DNA of 64,000 bases, taken from contig NZ_NKHF01000062.1 in assembly GCF_002744175.1 (NCBI RefSeq), positions 1-64,000 on the forward strand, in the 5' to 3' direction. The stretch is from Pseudoalteromonas piscicida (GTDB lineage: Bacteria; Pseudomonadota; Gammaproteobacteria; Enterobacterales; Alteromonadaceae). How positions within the stretch are numbered: the first letter of the stretch is position 1; each line of letters starts with the position of its first letter. The notes under the pieces were generated by a model. That model was given only the letters and a program-made list of their open reading frames with translations, was not told where the DNA came from and made no database searches. Of this stretch, positions 55,706-64,000 are shown in pieces. The translations under genes were made by a program, and so were the position numbers.

Positions 55706-58700
55706 ATGTCTTCGCAGTTATCTAAAGAGCAACTTTTCGCCTTATTTGAAGAAATAAAACAGGAGCAGGCAAACCAGTTTCCGCTGTCTGAACGCTTTCT
55801 TCGTCAGTACTTCAATTCCGCTTTACTTGCCAAAGCTAAGGAGTACCTAAAAGATGAACAAGTTTGCTACCTGCAACATAGCGAAAACTTTGCCCAAATT
55901 GACGCTCAAGTGCTCGGTAACTATGGCAATACTTTTACTCAACATATCAAAATAAATCAAACCCAAGGCAGTGTTTCTGTCGAAGCCAATTGTTCGTGCT
56001 CAAATAATCCCAAATGTCGCCACATTGCCGCTGTTCTACTTAAGCTCAAGATTGAGCACTCAGGTGGCTTTGGCGAAGCGTTTTTGGTTAATGACTGGTT
56101 TAACGAGCTTGCGCAGCTCCAGCAAACAGACAAAGCCGATGCTGAAAACGTGTTGCTGTTTGTACTAGAGCCACGAGCAAATGAAGTCCTTGTGAGTCCT
56201 AAAGTTTCTCCTAACCGTCCTGATGGGGTTTACCCACTTGGTCGGGCCCTAACAGAGCAGCAGCTCAATAGCCAAGTTGCACCTGCGGGGTTGTTAGAAA
56301 ATGACTTTAGATTGTTTAGTTGGATCCGTTCGCAAAATACCCCAGGCCATTTCGAATTATTTGGTGCGTGGGGGTTTAATGCATTAACGCAACTGGTTCA
56401 TACGCATCGCTGTTTCTATCGTAATCATCGTCAACCTTTAGAGTTTGCTCACAAACAAACGCTCGATTTCTATTGGCATCAAGAAGGCAGTGAATATCAG
56501 CTAAAAAGTCGTTTGGCCAATGTAGAACATTGGCGCCTTATAAAAACCGAGCCTCCTATGTATTTAGATACCGAGCATTTGGTCGTGGGTCGGATAGAAT
56601 CAGAACTTACTGCACAGGAAATTGCGCATCTTCATACTATGCCCGCCATCACCGAAGAAAAGCTTGAGCAAGTGATGGCACGTTTCCAAGACGTTTTTAC
56701 TGATGATGTAATTGCGCCACCCGCCGGGTTTGCGCAGCTGGCAAGCAGCCAATCCAATGTCGCTAAACTGATTAAGCTCGATAAGCCAAACCGGGTTCGC
56801 TTTACCATTGAGCCTCTTGGCAAAGGATCGACGAAAAAACAATTAGCCAGATTGGAGCAAGTCTTAACGGGCCTTGGGTTTGTTCATGAAGGCGATGAAT
56901 TTTTATTACCCACCGAAGATGGCGTAGAAATCCATTGGTTTAATAAAGAGGTGAGGCCACTTCTACAAGGTAAACGTTGGATTGTCGACGAGCTTCCCAA
57001 TAATGGTGCTGTGATCACTCCCAAAGTACTGTTAGAGCTGAAACGAGACAAACAACACCATGTGCTAGGTAAGGTGATGTTAGATGATAAACCCGTTACG
57101 CTAAACTGGGATAAACATCCTGTACATGAGTTGAATAATTTGGCGCACGAATATCGCTACGTTGAAATCGGAGAGCAGTTTTACGCAATCCGCAAAGCCG
57201 TATTCGATGAGTTACTTGAGCTAAAACTACGCTTTAGCTATTACCTTTCTAGTTCACAATTTAAATTTCCGCTTTCCTACGCTAAAAAGCTGTTTGAGTT
57301 AGCGCATATTCATGCTCAGTCGCAAGATAAAAAGTTACTCGAATATCTAGCAGAACTTGATAAACCTATTGAAACCGCAGAAGTTATTCCTGCTAGCCAG
57401 GGACAGACATTCACCCTGCGGGACTATCAGGTACAAGGGGTTAACTGGCTTAAGTTTTTAAATCGCCACCAGTTGGGTGGGATTTTGGCTGATGACATGG
57501 GGCTTGGAAAAACGCTTCAGGTGATTGCATACTTTATTTCGCAGCACAATACATTGGTAACACAGCCTAGCTTAATCGTCTGTCCAACTAGCTTAGTCGG
57601 CAACTGGCGTGATGAGTTTAAGCGGTTTGCTCCTCATTTGCCACTTACTATTATTCATGGTTCTAATAGAGAGGAGGCACTTACTAACCTTGCAGGTGCA
57701 CGTTTTATATTGACAACTTACCCACTACTCAAACGAGATGTGGCATATTATAAAGGGCTAGATTTCGATTCTATTGTTTTAGATGAGGCCCAATACATTA
57801 AGAATGAAACTGCTCAAATTTCCAAATGTGTCAAAAGTCTTTCGGCACGCTTTAAGCTATGTTTAAGTGGAACGCCCGTTGAGAATAATTTACTCGAGCT
57901 CAAATCTTTGCTCGATTTTGTTATGCCAGACGTATTAGGGACTAAACAGCAGTTTAAGCAGCATTTCCAGATCCCGATAGAAAAAGAACAAGATCGCCCA
58001 CGCGCTCGAGAGCTAAGATCTTTGATCGCACCATTTATTTTGCGTCGAACCAAAGCCGAAGTTGTCACTGAACTTCCTAACAAAACAGAGCTGATTAAAG
58101 AGTTGGAGTTTTCTGACGAGCAACAGCGCCTGTATCAGGGAGTTCAGCATCAGGTCGAAAGCAAGTTGCTCAACCTTTTCCAAGAGCAAGGGGTGGAAAG
58201 AAGTAAATTGGCATTCTTGGATGCGCTGTTAAAGTTGCGCCAGATCTGCTGTCATCCTCAGCTCGTGGATAAAACCCTGACAGATCATAACGGTGCTAAA
58301 TTCGAATGGCTGGCTCAACACCTACCTACGTTATTAAGTGAAGGACGTAAGATTATTATCTTTAGTCAGTTCACCAGTGTCTTAGACTTAATTGCCAAGC
58401 AATGTCAGCAACAGCAGTTAAAATATACCATGCTAACAGGACAAACTAGGCAAAGAGACAAAGCAATAGAAGCGTTTACCCAAGGTAAGTGCAATGTATT
58501 TTTGATCAGCTTAAAAGCCGGTGGCACTGGTTTAAACCTCACCCAAGCCGATACCGTTATTCACTTTGATCCATGGTGGAACCCTGCGGTGGAAAATCAG
58601 GCAACCGATCGTGCCTATCGTATCGGCCAGGATAAGCCAGTGTTCGTCTATAAATTGATCATGGCTAACTCCATAGAAGAGAAGGTATTTAAAATGCAAC

Positions 58701-58798
58701 GCGACAAACAAGCGTTAGTTGACGCATTATTTGCCGAGTCAGGCGTTAATCTTGGCCAGTTTGATGAGTCTCAAATGCTCGCGTTAATAAAAAACTAA
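55706..58798 (+). CDS. SWIM zinc-finger SNF2-family helicase
   Basis: 1030 residues from the ATG at 55706 (MSSQLSKEQL); a longer frame adds 36 hydrophobic residues and is unlikely. The SWIM finger is CSCSNNPKCRHIAAVLL (about 95-112). The SNF2 ATPase starts near 585 with ILADDMGLGKTLQVIAYFIS; motif II is VLDEAQYIKN, and the C-terminal lobe has SLKAGGTGLNLTQADTVIHF and DRAYRIGQDKPVFVYKL. It is a DNA-dependent ATPase/translocase probably acting on chromatin or transcription; such proteins are widespread in bacteria and their role is not clear. Monocistronic. Confidence 0.92.
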   Translation: MSSQLSKEQLFALFEEIKQEQANQFPLSERFLRQYFNSALLAKAKEYLKDEQVCYLQHSENFAQIDAQVLGNYGNTFTQHIKINQTQGSVSVEANCSCSNNPKCRHIAAVLLKLKIEHSGGFGEAFLVNDWFNELAQLQQTDKADAENVLLFVLEPRANEVLVSPKVSPNRPDGVYPLGRALTEQQLNSQVAPAGLLENDFRLFSWIRSQNTPGHFELFGAWGFNALTQLVHTHRCFYRNHRQPLEFAHKQTLDFYWHQEGSEYQLKSRLANVEHWRLIKTEPPMYLDTEHLVVGRIESELTAQEIAHLHTMPAITEEKLEQVMARFQDVFTDDVIAPPAGFAQLASSQSNVAKLIKLDKPNRVRFTIEPLGKGSTKKQLARLEQVLTGLGFVHEGDEFLLPTEDGVEIHWFNKEVRPLLQGKRWIVDELPNNGAVITPKVLLELKRDKQHHVLGKVMLDDKPVTLNWDKHPVHELNNLAHEYRYVEIGEQFYAIRKAVFDELLELKLRFSYYLSSSQFKFPLSYAKKLFELAHIHAQSQDKKLLEYLAELDKPIETAEVIPASQGQTFTLRDYQVQGVNWLKFLNRHQLGGILADDMGLGKTLQVIAYFISQHNTLVTQPSLIVCPTSLVGNWRDEFKRFAPHLPLTIIHGSNREEALTNLAGARFILTTYPLLKRDVAYYKGLDFDSIVLDEAQYIKNETAQISKCVKSLSARFKLCLSGTPVENNLLELKSLLDFVMPDVLGTKQQFKQHFQIPIEKEQDRPRARELRSLIAPFILRRTKAEVVTELPNKTELIKELEFSDEQQRLYQGVQHQVESKLLNLFQEQGVERSKLAFLDALLKLRQICCHPQLVDKTLTDHNGAKFEWLAQHLPTLLSEGRKIIIFSQFTSVLDLIAKQCQQQQLKYTMLTGQTRQRDKAIEAFTQGKCNVFLISLKAGGTGLNLTQADTVIHFDPWWNPAVENQATDRAYRIGQDKPVFVYKLIMANSIEEKVFKMQRDKQALVDALFAESGVNLGQFDESQMLALIKN

Positions 58799-58908
58799 AA
58801 TAATTTTGAACTAAATAGAAAAGGGGTGGGTCTATGATAGTGCTTATTGTGAAATTGCTTGAGCAATGGGCATATGTTGATTTCCCCCTTTGTTACTGAT
58901 TGTAATAG

Positions 58909-58928
58909 GCCAGCTTATTTAAGCTGGC
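58909..58928 (+). terminator. Terminator downstream of the SNF2 helicase
   Basis: GCCAGCTTATTTAAGCTGGC perfect inverted repeat followed by TTTTCTTTTTT, 110 bases after the stop. Confidence 0.85.
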
Positions 58929-59059
58929 TTTTCTTTTTTGGCAATTGCTATAATTTGTACTGGTTGAAGTAAAATCACATTTCCCTCCATTTTTATTCCA
59001 TAATCTCGCGCTTTAATAGCCATAACGGAGAAACGCCATTGGCCAATTAGGATAATGCT

Positions 59060-59263
59060 ATGCTTTGCTATGACGAGACTATGTCACACCTAAACTTTAT
59101 TGAGACACAATCAGAAACTGACTATGATCTACTAAATGAAGTTGCGAGCTCAGAAGATTTGTCTAGTATACTAACCATGTTACTGTTCGATGATACGCTT
59201 TCTGACAAACTCAAACGTCAAGTTAGGCAACAGTTAAAAAAGTTAAAAGCAAAGAGTAAATAA
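59060..59263 (+). CDS. Small protein preceding the response regulator
   Basis: 67 residues, soluble, acidic N-terminus and Lys-rich C-terminus (LKRQVRQQLKKLKAKSK). AGGA 7 bases before the ATG supports this start; an internal ATG at 59081 is an alternative. It lies 5 bases before the OmpR-type regulator and is probably co-transcribed. No family recognised. Confidence 0.6.
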   Translation: MLCYDETMSHLNFIETQSETDYDLLNEVASSEDLSSILTMLLFDDTLSDKLKRQVRQQLKKLKAKSK

Positions 59264-59268
59264 ACCCT

Positions 59269-59955
59269 ATGTCGACCCCATCAAGAGTTTTGCTCGTCGA
59301 AGACGACCAAGATATTGCAGAGCAGGTGTTATTGTTTTTTAGAGCGTCTGGTTTTGAAATGTTTCATATTGCCGACGGGGCTGAGGTTGTACCTTGGGTG
59401 CGTGCTAACCAGCCAGATGCAATCTTGATGGACATTATGTTACCGAATCAAGATGGCGTGGAGTGTATGCGCCAAATACGAACCTTCTCTGAAGTGCCCA
59501 TCGTAATGTTAACGGCAAAAGTTGCAGAAGTAGACCGTCTTAAGGGCCTTGAGTTTGGAGCGGATGATTATGTCTGCAAGCCCTTTAGTGCCGCAGAGTT
59601 GGTCATGCGCATGAAGGCAATTTTACGCCGTTGTGTTAACGCTAATGCCTATCAAAAACCCATTGAAGTGAATCGCGAAGAACTCACGGTGAGGTTAAAC
59701 GGCAATACTCTGGGTCTGACCAAAGTTGAGTTTGATGTTTTTGCGCTTTTATACGATGCGCCAAATCGGGTATTTTCAAGACAACAAATACTCGATCATA
59801 TCCAGCCCGATAACTTTGATATTTCTGACCGTGTGATAGATAGCCACATAAAAAACATTAGAAAGAAAATCAAAGGGTTAGATTTATCTCCTAAGATTGT
59901 TGAATCCGTTTATGGCGCGGGTTATCGCTACAACGGCCAACAGATCACAGAATGA
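59269..59955 (+). CDS. OmpR-family response regulator (BaeR-like)
   Basis: 228 residues. The receiver has VLLVEDDQDIAEQ, phospho-acceptor Asp in AILMDIMLPNQDGVE, and Lys in YVCKPFSAAELV. The C-terminal winged helix has TKVEFDVFALLYDAPNRVFS and the DNA-recognition region to YGAGYRYNG. VPIVMLTAKVAEVDRLKGLE and DDYVCKP closely follow BaeR. No kinase gene is adjacent, so it is an orphan here. Confidence 0.9.
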   Translation: MSTPSRVLLVEDDQDIAEQVLLFFRASGFEMFHIADGAEVVPWVRANQPDAILMDIMLPNQDGVECMRQIRTFSEVPIVMLTAKVAEVDRLKGLEFGADDYVCKPFSAAELVMRMKAILRRCVNANAYQKPIEVNREELTVRLNGNTLGLTKVEFDVFALLYDAPNRVFSRQQILDHIQPDNFDISDRVIDSHIKNIRKKIKGLDLSPKIVESVYGAGYRYNGQQITE

Positions 59956-60017
59956 CTAAGTGATTGAAATTTATATCTAAGGTATTATCAAAGTAGAAGA
60001 ACTGATGAGATCTTAAT

Positions 60018-61499
60018 ATGCTTTGGTCAATGCTTTCAAATACGCCTGCATGGTTTAGTTTAATGCTATTTGCGGGCGGAGCTGTCACTCTCCTCCCCGT
60101 TGTTTGGGTTATTCGAAGTACGCTAAAAGGCAAGCTTAATGCCCAACAAGCTACAGAACAAGCGTTACGCAGCCAATTAACACAAGCGGAGCAAGTTGCT
60201 GAGCAATTAAGATCTCAGCAAATGCAAAACCATGGGCAGTTACAACAATTGCAGGCGCGACTAGCCGAGCGTCAGCGCCAAGCCTCAGAATATCAGCAAT
60301 TATGGCAGCGAGAGCTAGATGCCAAAGAAGAAATTCAGGCCCATGCCCATGGCCTCGAAGTAGAGATGGCCAATCTACAAACGCTATTGGAACAGAAGCA
60401 ACAGAGTTTTGAGCAGCAGCTCGCTCAACTAGAGCATGCTAAAGTACAATTAAAAGAAGAATTTCATAATCTTGCAAATCAAATTTTTGATGAAAAGAGC
60501 GAGCGCTTTAGTCATCAAAGTAAAGAAAAAATCCAACAGTTGCTCCAGCCAGTTCAAGGAGAATTAAAAGGTTTTCGAGATAAAATGGAAGCCATTCATA
60601 GTGAAGAGTTAAAACAACGGGCCTCGTTGAAAACTGAGCTCTTGCACCTACAGGCCAACAACAAAGCCATGACCGAGCAAGCAGATAGGTTAACTACGGC
60701 GTTGCAAGGACAAAAAAAGGCACAAGGTAACTGGGGTGAGCTCATGCTTGAGAATGTGTTGGATAGTGCAGGGTTACGACCTGGTTATGACTATCAGCGT
60801 GAGGTTAACTTCAACACCGACGAGGGAAAGCTTCGCCCCGATGTGGTGGTATATTTACCGCAGTCACGGCACTTGGTTATTGATGCAAAAACCTCTCTAA
60901 ATGCCTACACTCGTTATATTAACGCCACGACTGACAGTGAAGCAAATCAAGCCATTGTTGCACATACCGAGGCAATTACAGCACGGATCAAAGAATTGGG
61001 AAGTAAATCCTATGAGCGCTTACCTGGATTGAATTCGCCTGAGGTCGTTATCATGTTTATTCCTGTTGAATCGGCATTTGTAGAAGCGGTTAAACACAAA
61101 CCAACGCTTTACCAGGACGCACTACAAAATAATGTGCTCGTTGCAACGCCTACAACTTTGCTTACTAGTTTAAATATCGTAAAGCAGCTTTGGCGCTTTG
61201 AGGAGCAAAGTAAACATACGCGTGAACTTGCGCTAAGAGCAGAGAAGTTTTACAACAAACTCAATAGTTTTTTGCACAGCATGGAGGGGGTTGGCAAACA
61301 GCTTGATAAAGCCAAAGAGAGTTATGAACGGGCATTTTCACAACTTTACATGGGTAAAGGGAACCTGATTAAGCAAGCCTCAGAATTTAAAGAGCTCGGT
61401 GTAGCCGTGGTGAAAGAATTACCTGATGAATTAGAAGAAAAAGCCAAACTTGAACTTGAGCCAGTAAGCCCTATCGTAAACAGTGACGAGTCTTCATAA
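60018..61499 (+). CDS. rmuC: DNA recombination protein RmuC
   Basis: 493 residues. N-terminal membrane anchor (about 10-30), long coiled coil (about 35-200) rich in Gln/Glu, then a PD-(D/E)XK-like domain with GNWGELMLENVLDSAGLRPG, LRPDVVVYLPQSRHLVIDAK and PEVVIMFIPVESAFVEAV. It is thought to be a nuclease limiting inversions at short inverted repeats. It follows the response regulator by 62 bases and ends at a strong terminator. Confidence 0.93.
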   Translation: MLWSMLSNTPAWFSLMLFAGGAVTLLPVVWVIRSTLKGKLNAQQATEQALRSQLTQAEQVAEQLRSQQMQNHGQLQQLQARLAERQRQASEYQQLWQRELDAKEEIQAHAHGLEVEMANLQTLLEQKQQSFEQQLAQLEHAKVQLKEEFHNLANQIFDEKSERFSHQSKEKIQQLLQPVQGELKGFRDKMEAIHSEELKQRASLKTELLHLQANNKAMTEQADRLTTALQGQKKAQGNWGELMLENVLDSAGLRPGYDYQREVNFNTDEGKLRPDVVVYLPQSRHLVIDAKTSLNAYTRYINATTDSEANQAIVAHTEAITARIKELGSKSYERLPGLNSPEVVIMFIPVESAFVEAVKHKPTLYQDALQNNVLVATPTTLLTSLNIVKQLWRFEEQSKHTRELALRAEKFYNKLNSFLHSMEGVGKQLDKAKESYERAFSQLYMGKGNLIKQASEFKELGVAVVKELPDELEEKAKLELEPVSPIVNSDESS

Positions 61500-61519
61500 T
61501 TCTACAGCGGAAAAACTTT

Positions 61520-61539
61520 AAAGGCCCTTCAGGGCCTTT
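61520..61539 (+). terminator. Terminator of rmuC
   Basis: AAAGGCCC-TTCA-GGGCCTTT hairpin 20 bases after the stop; may also serve the convergent gene. Confidence 0.8.
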
Positions 61540-61583
61540 ATAGCAATTGAACAAATTCTAAGTACCTTACTTAGGCGCTGGCA

Positions 61584-62069
61584 TTAAGGTGCCTTACATT
61601 TTGCGTAGTCGCTATGCCTAGGTGAGTCCGAATATAAATGCATATACAGCGCAAATTGACTGACATCGCGCCAGACATTGCTGTTAGCTGGTGGACAAAG
61701 CGATTGTTCGATATACCCCTTAAGTGCCTGTCCTGTTAAAGCCAACTTAGTCGGAATGCGAATAAATACATTGATATCGTCTTTACTGGTTTTTACATGT
61801 GAAAACTGCCAAGTGCCAACCATATACTGCTTGGTAAAATAACGGTTAATGCGCCTTTTGGACTCTTCACTCAGCACTAAGCTCGGCGTAGCTGAAGTTT
61901 CAGTGGTATAGGCCCAAGCACTAATGAATGAGACTATCGTCGCCAGCACAAAAGTCCAAATGATGGCTGGTGATAAAGTATTTTTAGGTTTGATCTTTAC
62001 TTGCTTTTGGCTTGCTCTAGATTCAACAATCTTCAACCATTCGGCATGTTTTAGCGTCCGTTGTGTCAT
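61584..62069 (-). CDS. Membrane-anchored protein of unknown function
   Basis: 161 residues from the ATG at 62067-62069, preceded by GGAG; an upstream in-frame start adds 22 residues. Residues about 1-30 are basic and cytosolic, one membrane helix follows (SPAIIWTFVLATIVSFISAW), then a periplasmic tail with two cysteines (SLCPPANS, YAKCKAP). No family recognised. It is the only minus-strand gene right of the origin in this window. Confidence 0.65.
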   Translation of the reverse strand: MTQRTLKHAEWLKIVESRASQKQVKIKPKNTLSPAIIWTFVLATIVSFISAWAYTTETSATPSLVLSEESKRRINRYFTKQYMVGTWQFSHVKTSKDDINVFIRIPTKLALTGQALKGYIEQSLCPPANSNVWRDVSQFALYMHLYSDSPRHSDYAKCKAP

Positions 62070-62425
62070 TGATACTCTCCGTTTTTGCATGTTGTTATTT
62101 AAGCGCTGCAATGTGGAGTAAAGATGGAGTGTCAAAACATCAGACCAGTGCCGTTATGAGGTATAAGGTAGATCAAAAAATTCTTTATTATTGATGTAAG
62201 AATAATTCTAAAATCCGCGTCTTTTCTTAGATAGAAAGCTTAATATTAGGTGAGTATTAACTAAGTAAGTACCAACCTTTTAGTCGGAAGTCGAATAGTC
62301 AGCAGATTCTGTTGTGTTGTTAACTTATTTACGCAATACGAAGTTGATTTCCCTTCAGAACGACCAAATTAAGTAAACGTATGCTTTTTATTGACGCTGC
62401 GTTCAACATATTCACGGGACAAACT
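62070..62425. other. Divergent intergenic region
   Basis: AT-rich, with no repeats or clear regulatory palindromes recognised; should hold promoters for the flanking genes. Confidence 0.5.
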
Positions 62426-64000
62426 ATGCAATTTTTGAATAACAAGCTAGAAAACGCGGTTCGCAAGCCTATCTCGTTGGCTGTCGGCGCTGCGCTTCTT
62501 TCAACTATTTCAGTTCACGCACAAGCGGAGAGTAACAACACAGAAGCCAAAGAAAGTGTTGAAGTCATCGAGATCACAGGGACAAGAAGAAGCCTTCGTA
62601 GTGTCGCTGAAAGTACCGTACCGGTAGATGTGATCTCTTTAGATGACATGCAAAGTACCGGTCAGTTAGAGCTGAGCCAAGTACTAACTACTCTTGTACC
62701 GAGTTTCAACTTCCCTAACTCTACGCTTGCTGATGGCACCGATCATGCTCGTCCTGCGGTACTTAGAGGCCTAGCACCAGACCACACATTGGTACTTGTT
62801 AATGGCAAGCGTCGCCATGCCGGGGCTTTACTTAATTTAAATGGCACTGTGGGCCGTGGCTCAACAGCGGTTGATTTAAATACTATTCCAGCTGCTGCAA
62901 TTAAACGTGTTGAAGTACTGCGTGATGGTGCGGCTGCGCAATACGGATCAGATGCCATCGCTGGTGTTATTAATATTGTTCTTAAAGATGCAGAAGAAGG
63001 CGGCAGTATCAGTGTGACTTATGGTGAGCACGATACACAAATGGCGGGTGTACCTGATTTATTAGAAACCCGTAGCAATGCTGAAGGCGACTTAGATTTT
63101 GTATTAGGTGGTGACCGTAAGCGTAACGATGGTGGCACAACCACGATTGGTGCTAACATCGGCTTTGCTCTAGGTAACGATGGCTTTATAAACTTGTCTG
63201 CTGAGTATAGAGATAAGAACCCAACGAATCGTTCAGGCTTTGATCCACGAGAGCAGTATGCTCGCGATGAAAATGGTCAACTAGACTCGAGAGAATTTTC
63301 ATTTGACCGTTACAATCATCGCTTTGGTAAGGCTGAAGTGGAAGATTTTGCATTATTCTATAATGCTGGCTACAACCTAAATGGTGATACTGAGCTTTAC
63401 TCATTTGGTAGCTACTCAACACGTGAAGGTAATTCAGGTGGCTTTTATCGTCGCGCAAAAGACAGCCGTAATCTTACCGCTGTCTATCCTGAGGGATTCT
63501 TACCACAAATCGTTAGTGATGTAGATGACTATTCGTTTGCAGTAGGCGTGAAAGGTACTGCTGGCGAGTGGGACTACGATGTTAGTACTAACATTGGTAC
63601 CAATGACTTTTCGCTAGGCGTAGTCAATAGCTTAAATACCTCAATGGGCGCAACGAGCCCTACAGAATTTGATAACGGTGCATTGGTTTATTCGCAGTGG
63701 CTGGTTAATGCTGACGCAAAAACGGTATTGGACTTAGGGCTACCAGACGATGTGTTTGTCACTATTGGTGCTGAATACCGTCGTGAAACTTATGAAATCG
63801 AAGTGGGTGAAGAGGCCTCATACCTCACTGTGTTAGACGCAGAGGGTAACCCTGTCGCTGCTGGTGGTGCTCAAGTCTTAGCTGGATTCTCACCAGCAAG
63901 TGCGGTTGATGAGTCTCGTCACAACATTGCTTTATTTGCAGAGTTTGATACGTATTTAACACAGGACTGGAACTTAGTGTTGGCTGGTCGTTTCGAAGAT
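62426..64000 (+). CDS. TonB-dependent receptor, N-terminal part (3' end outside window)
   Basis: Open from the ATG at 62426 to the window edge (525 codons). A signal peptide (PISLAVGAALLSTISVHAQA) precedes a TonB-box-like VEVIEITGTRR. The plug has PAVLRGLAPDHTLVLVNGKR, VDLNTIPAAAIKRVEVLRDG and AAAQYGSDAIAGVINIVLKD. Barrel strands begin after about residue 190. This subgroup (RRH plus LRDGAAAQYGSDAIAGV) is frequent in marine Alteromonadales and often imports carbohydrates or siderophores; the ligand is not evident. Confidence 0.92.
   Translation, partial: MQFLNNKLENAVRKPISLAVGAALLSTISVHAQAESNNTEAKESVEVIEITGTRRSLRSVAESTVPVDVISLDDMQSTGQLELSQVLTTLVPSFNFPNSTLADGTDHARPAVLRGLAPDHTLVLVNGKRRHAGALLNLNGTVGRGSTAVDLNTIPAAAIKRVEVLRDGAAAQYGSDAIAGVINIVLKDAEEGGSISVTYGEHDTQMAGVPDLLETRSNAEGDLDFVLGGDRKRNDGGTTTIGANIGFALGNDGFINLSAEYRDKNPTNRSGFDPREQYARDENGQLDSREFSFDRYNHRFGKAEVEDFALFYNAGYNLNGDTELYSFGSYSTREGNSGGFYRRAKDSRNLTAVYPEGFLPQIVSDVDDYSFAVGVKGTAGEWDYDVSTNIGTNDFSLGVVNSLNTSMGATSPTEFDNGALVYSQWLVNADAKTVLDLGLPDDVFVTIGAEYRRETYEIEVGEEASYLTVLDAEGNPVAAGGAQVLAGFSPASAVDESRHNIALFAEFDTYLTQDWNLVLAGRFED

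Noticed and set aside
1..64000. tRNA, rRNA or CRISPR loci
   Set aside because: None recognised on either strand.

Overview
The window looks like part of the second replicon (chromid) of a marine gammaproteobacterium of the Pseudoalteromonas type. Supporting signs are an AT-rich sequence, several TonB-dependent receptors, a chitin-degradation cluster, a three-component TonB2-type energising operon, and a plasmid-style replication module (initiator, iterons, DnaA boxes, parA, parB). The genus is inferred from gene content and was not tested by any search.

Layout: 1-0.5 kb is the 3' end of a HerA-type ATPase followed by an integron-like attC site. 0.6-4.4 kb holds a NIT-domain chemoreceptor and asd. 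4.8-14.5 kb is a leftward operon (DUF3450 protein, TtpC-like, ExbB, ExbD, TonB, TPR protein) followed by a beta-helix lipoprotein and its TonB-dependent receptor. 14.7-18.3 kb is a dCache chemoreceptor and an FHS-type sugar permease, with LacI-type palindromes between and upstream. 18.8-28.4 kb is mixed housekeeping: YcgN, a 7TM histidine kinase, a Na/Pi symporter, AnmK, a RecQ-family helicase and a solute-binding protein. 28.5-35.7 kb is a chitinase-LPMO-chitinase cluster. 36-46 kb carries an HD-GYP-like response regulator, YdiJ, PEP synthase with its regulator PpsR, and a class II DAHP synthase. 46-51.4 kb is a gene-poor zone with an IS, decayed repeats and a tus gene. 51.4-55.5 kb is the replication origin with rep, parA and parB. 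55.7-64 kb holds a SWIM/SNF2 helicase, an OmpR-type regulator, rmuC and the start of another TonB receptor.

The central observation is a replication-fork trap beside the origin. The 288-aa protein at 49959-50825 is a recognisable Tus homologue. Seven copies of a 13-bp motif, GTATGATGTGTTC or one mismatch from it, occur only in intergenic DNA and resemble enterobacterial Ter. Six (37.7, 46.0, 49.06, 49.28, 49.73 and 49.95 kb) share one orientation and should stop a leftward fork leaving the origin at about 52.7-53.1 kb. The seventh (50.92 kb) is reversed and should stop a rightward fork that has gone round the circle. Both forks would then end in the roughly 1 kb holding tus, about 2 kb from the origin, giving essentially unidirectional replication. 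Several Ter copies sit in degraded duplicates of the tus promoter and leader, so the array seems to have grown by repeated duplication of that leader.

Most genes left of the trap are on the minus strand and most genes right of the origin are on the plus strand. That is what bidirectional replication would favour, so it is in tension with a strict unidirectional model and worth checking.
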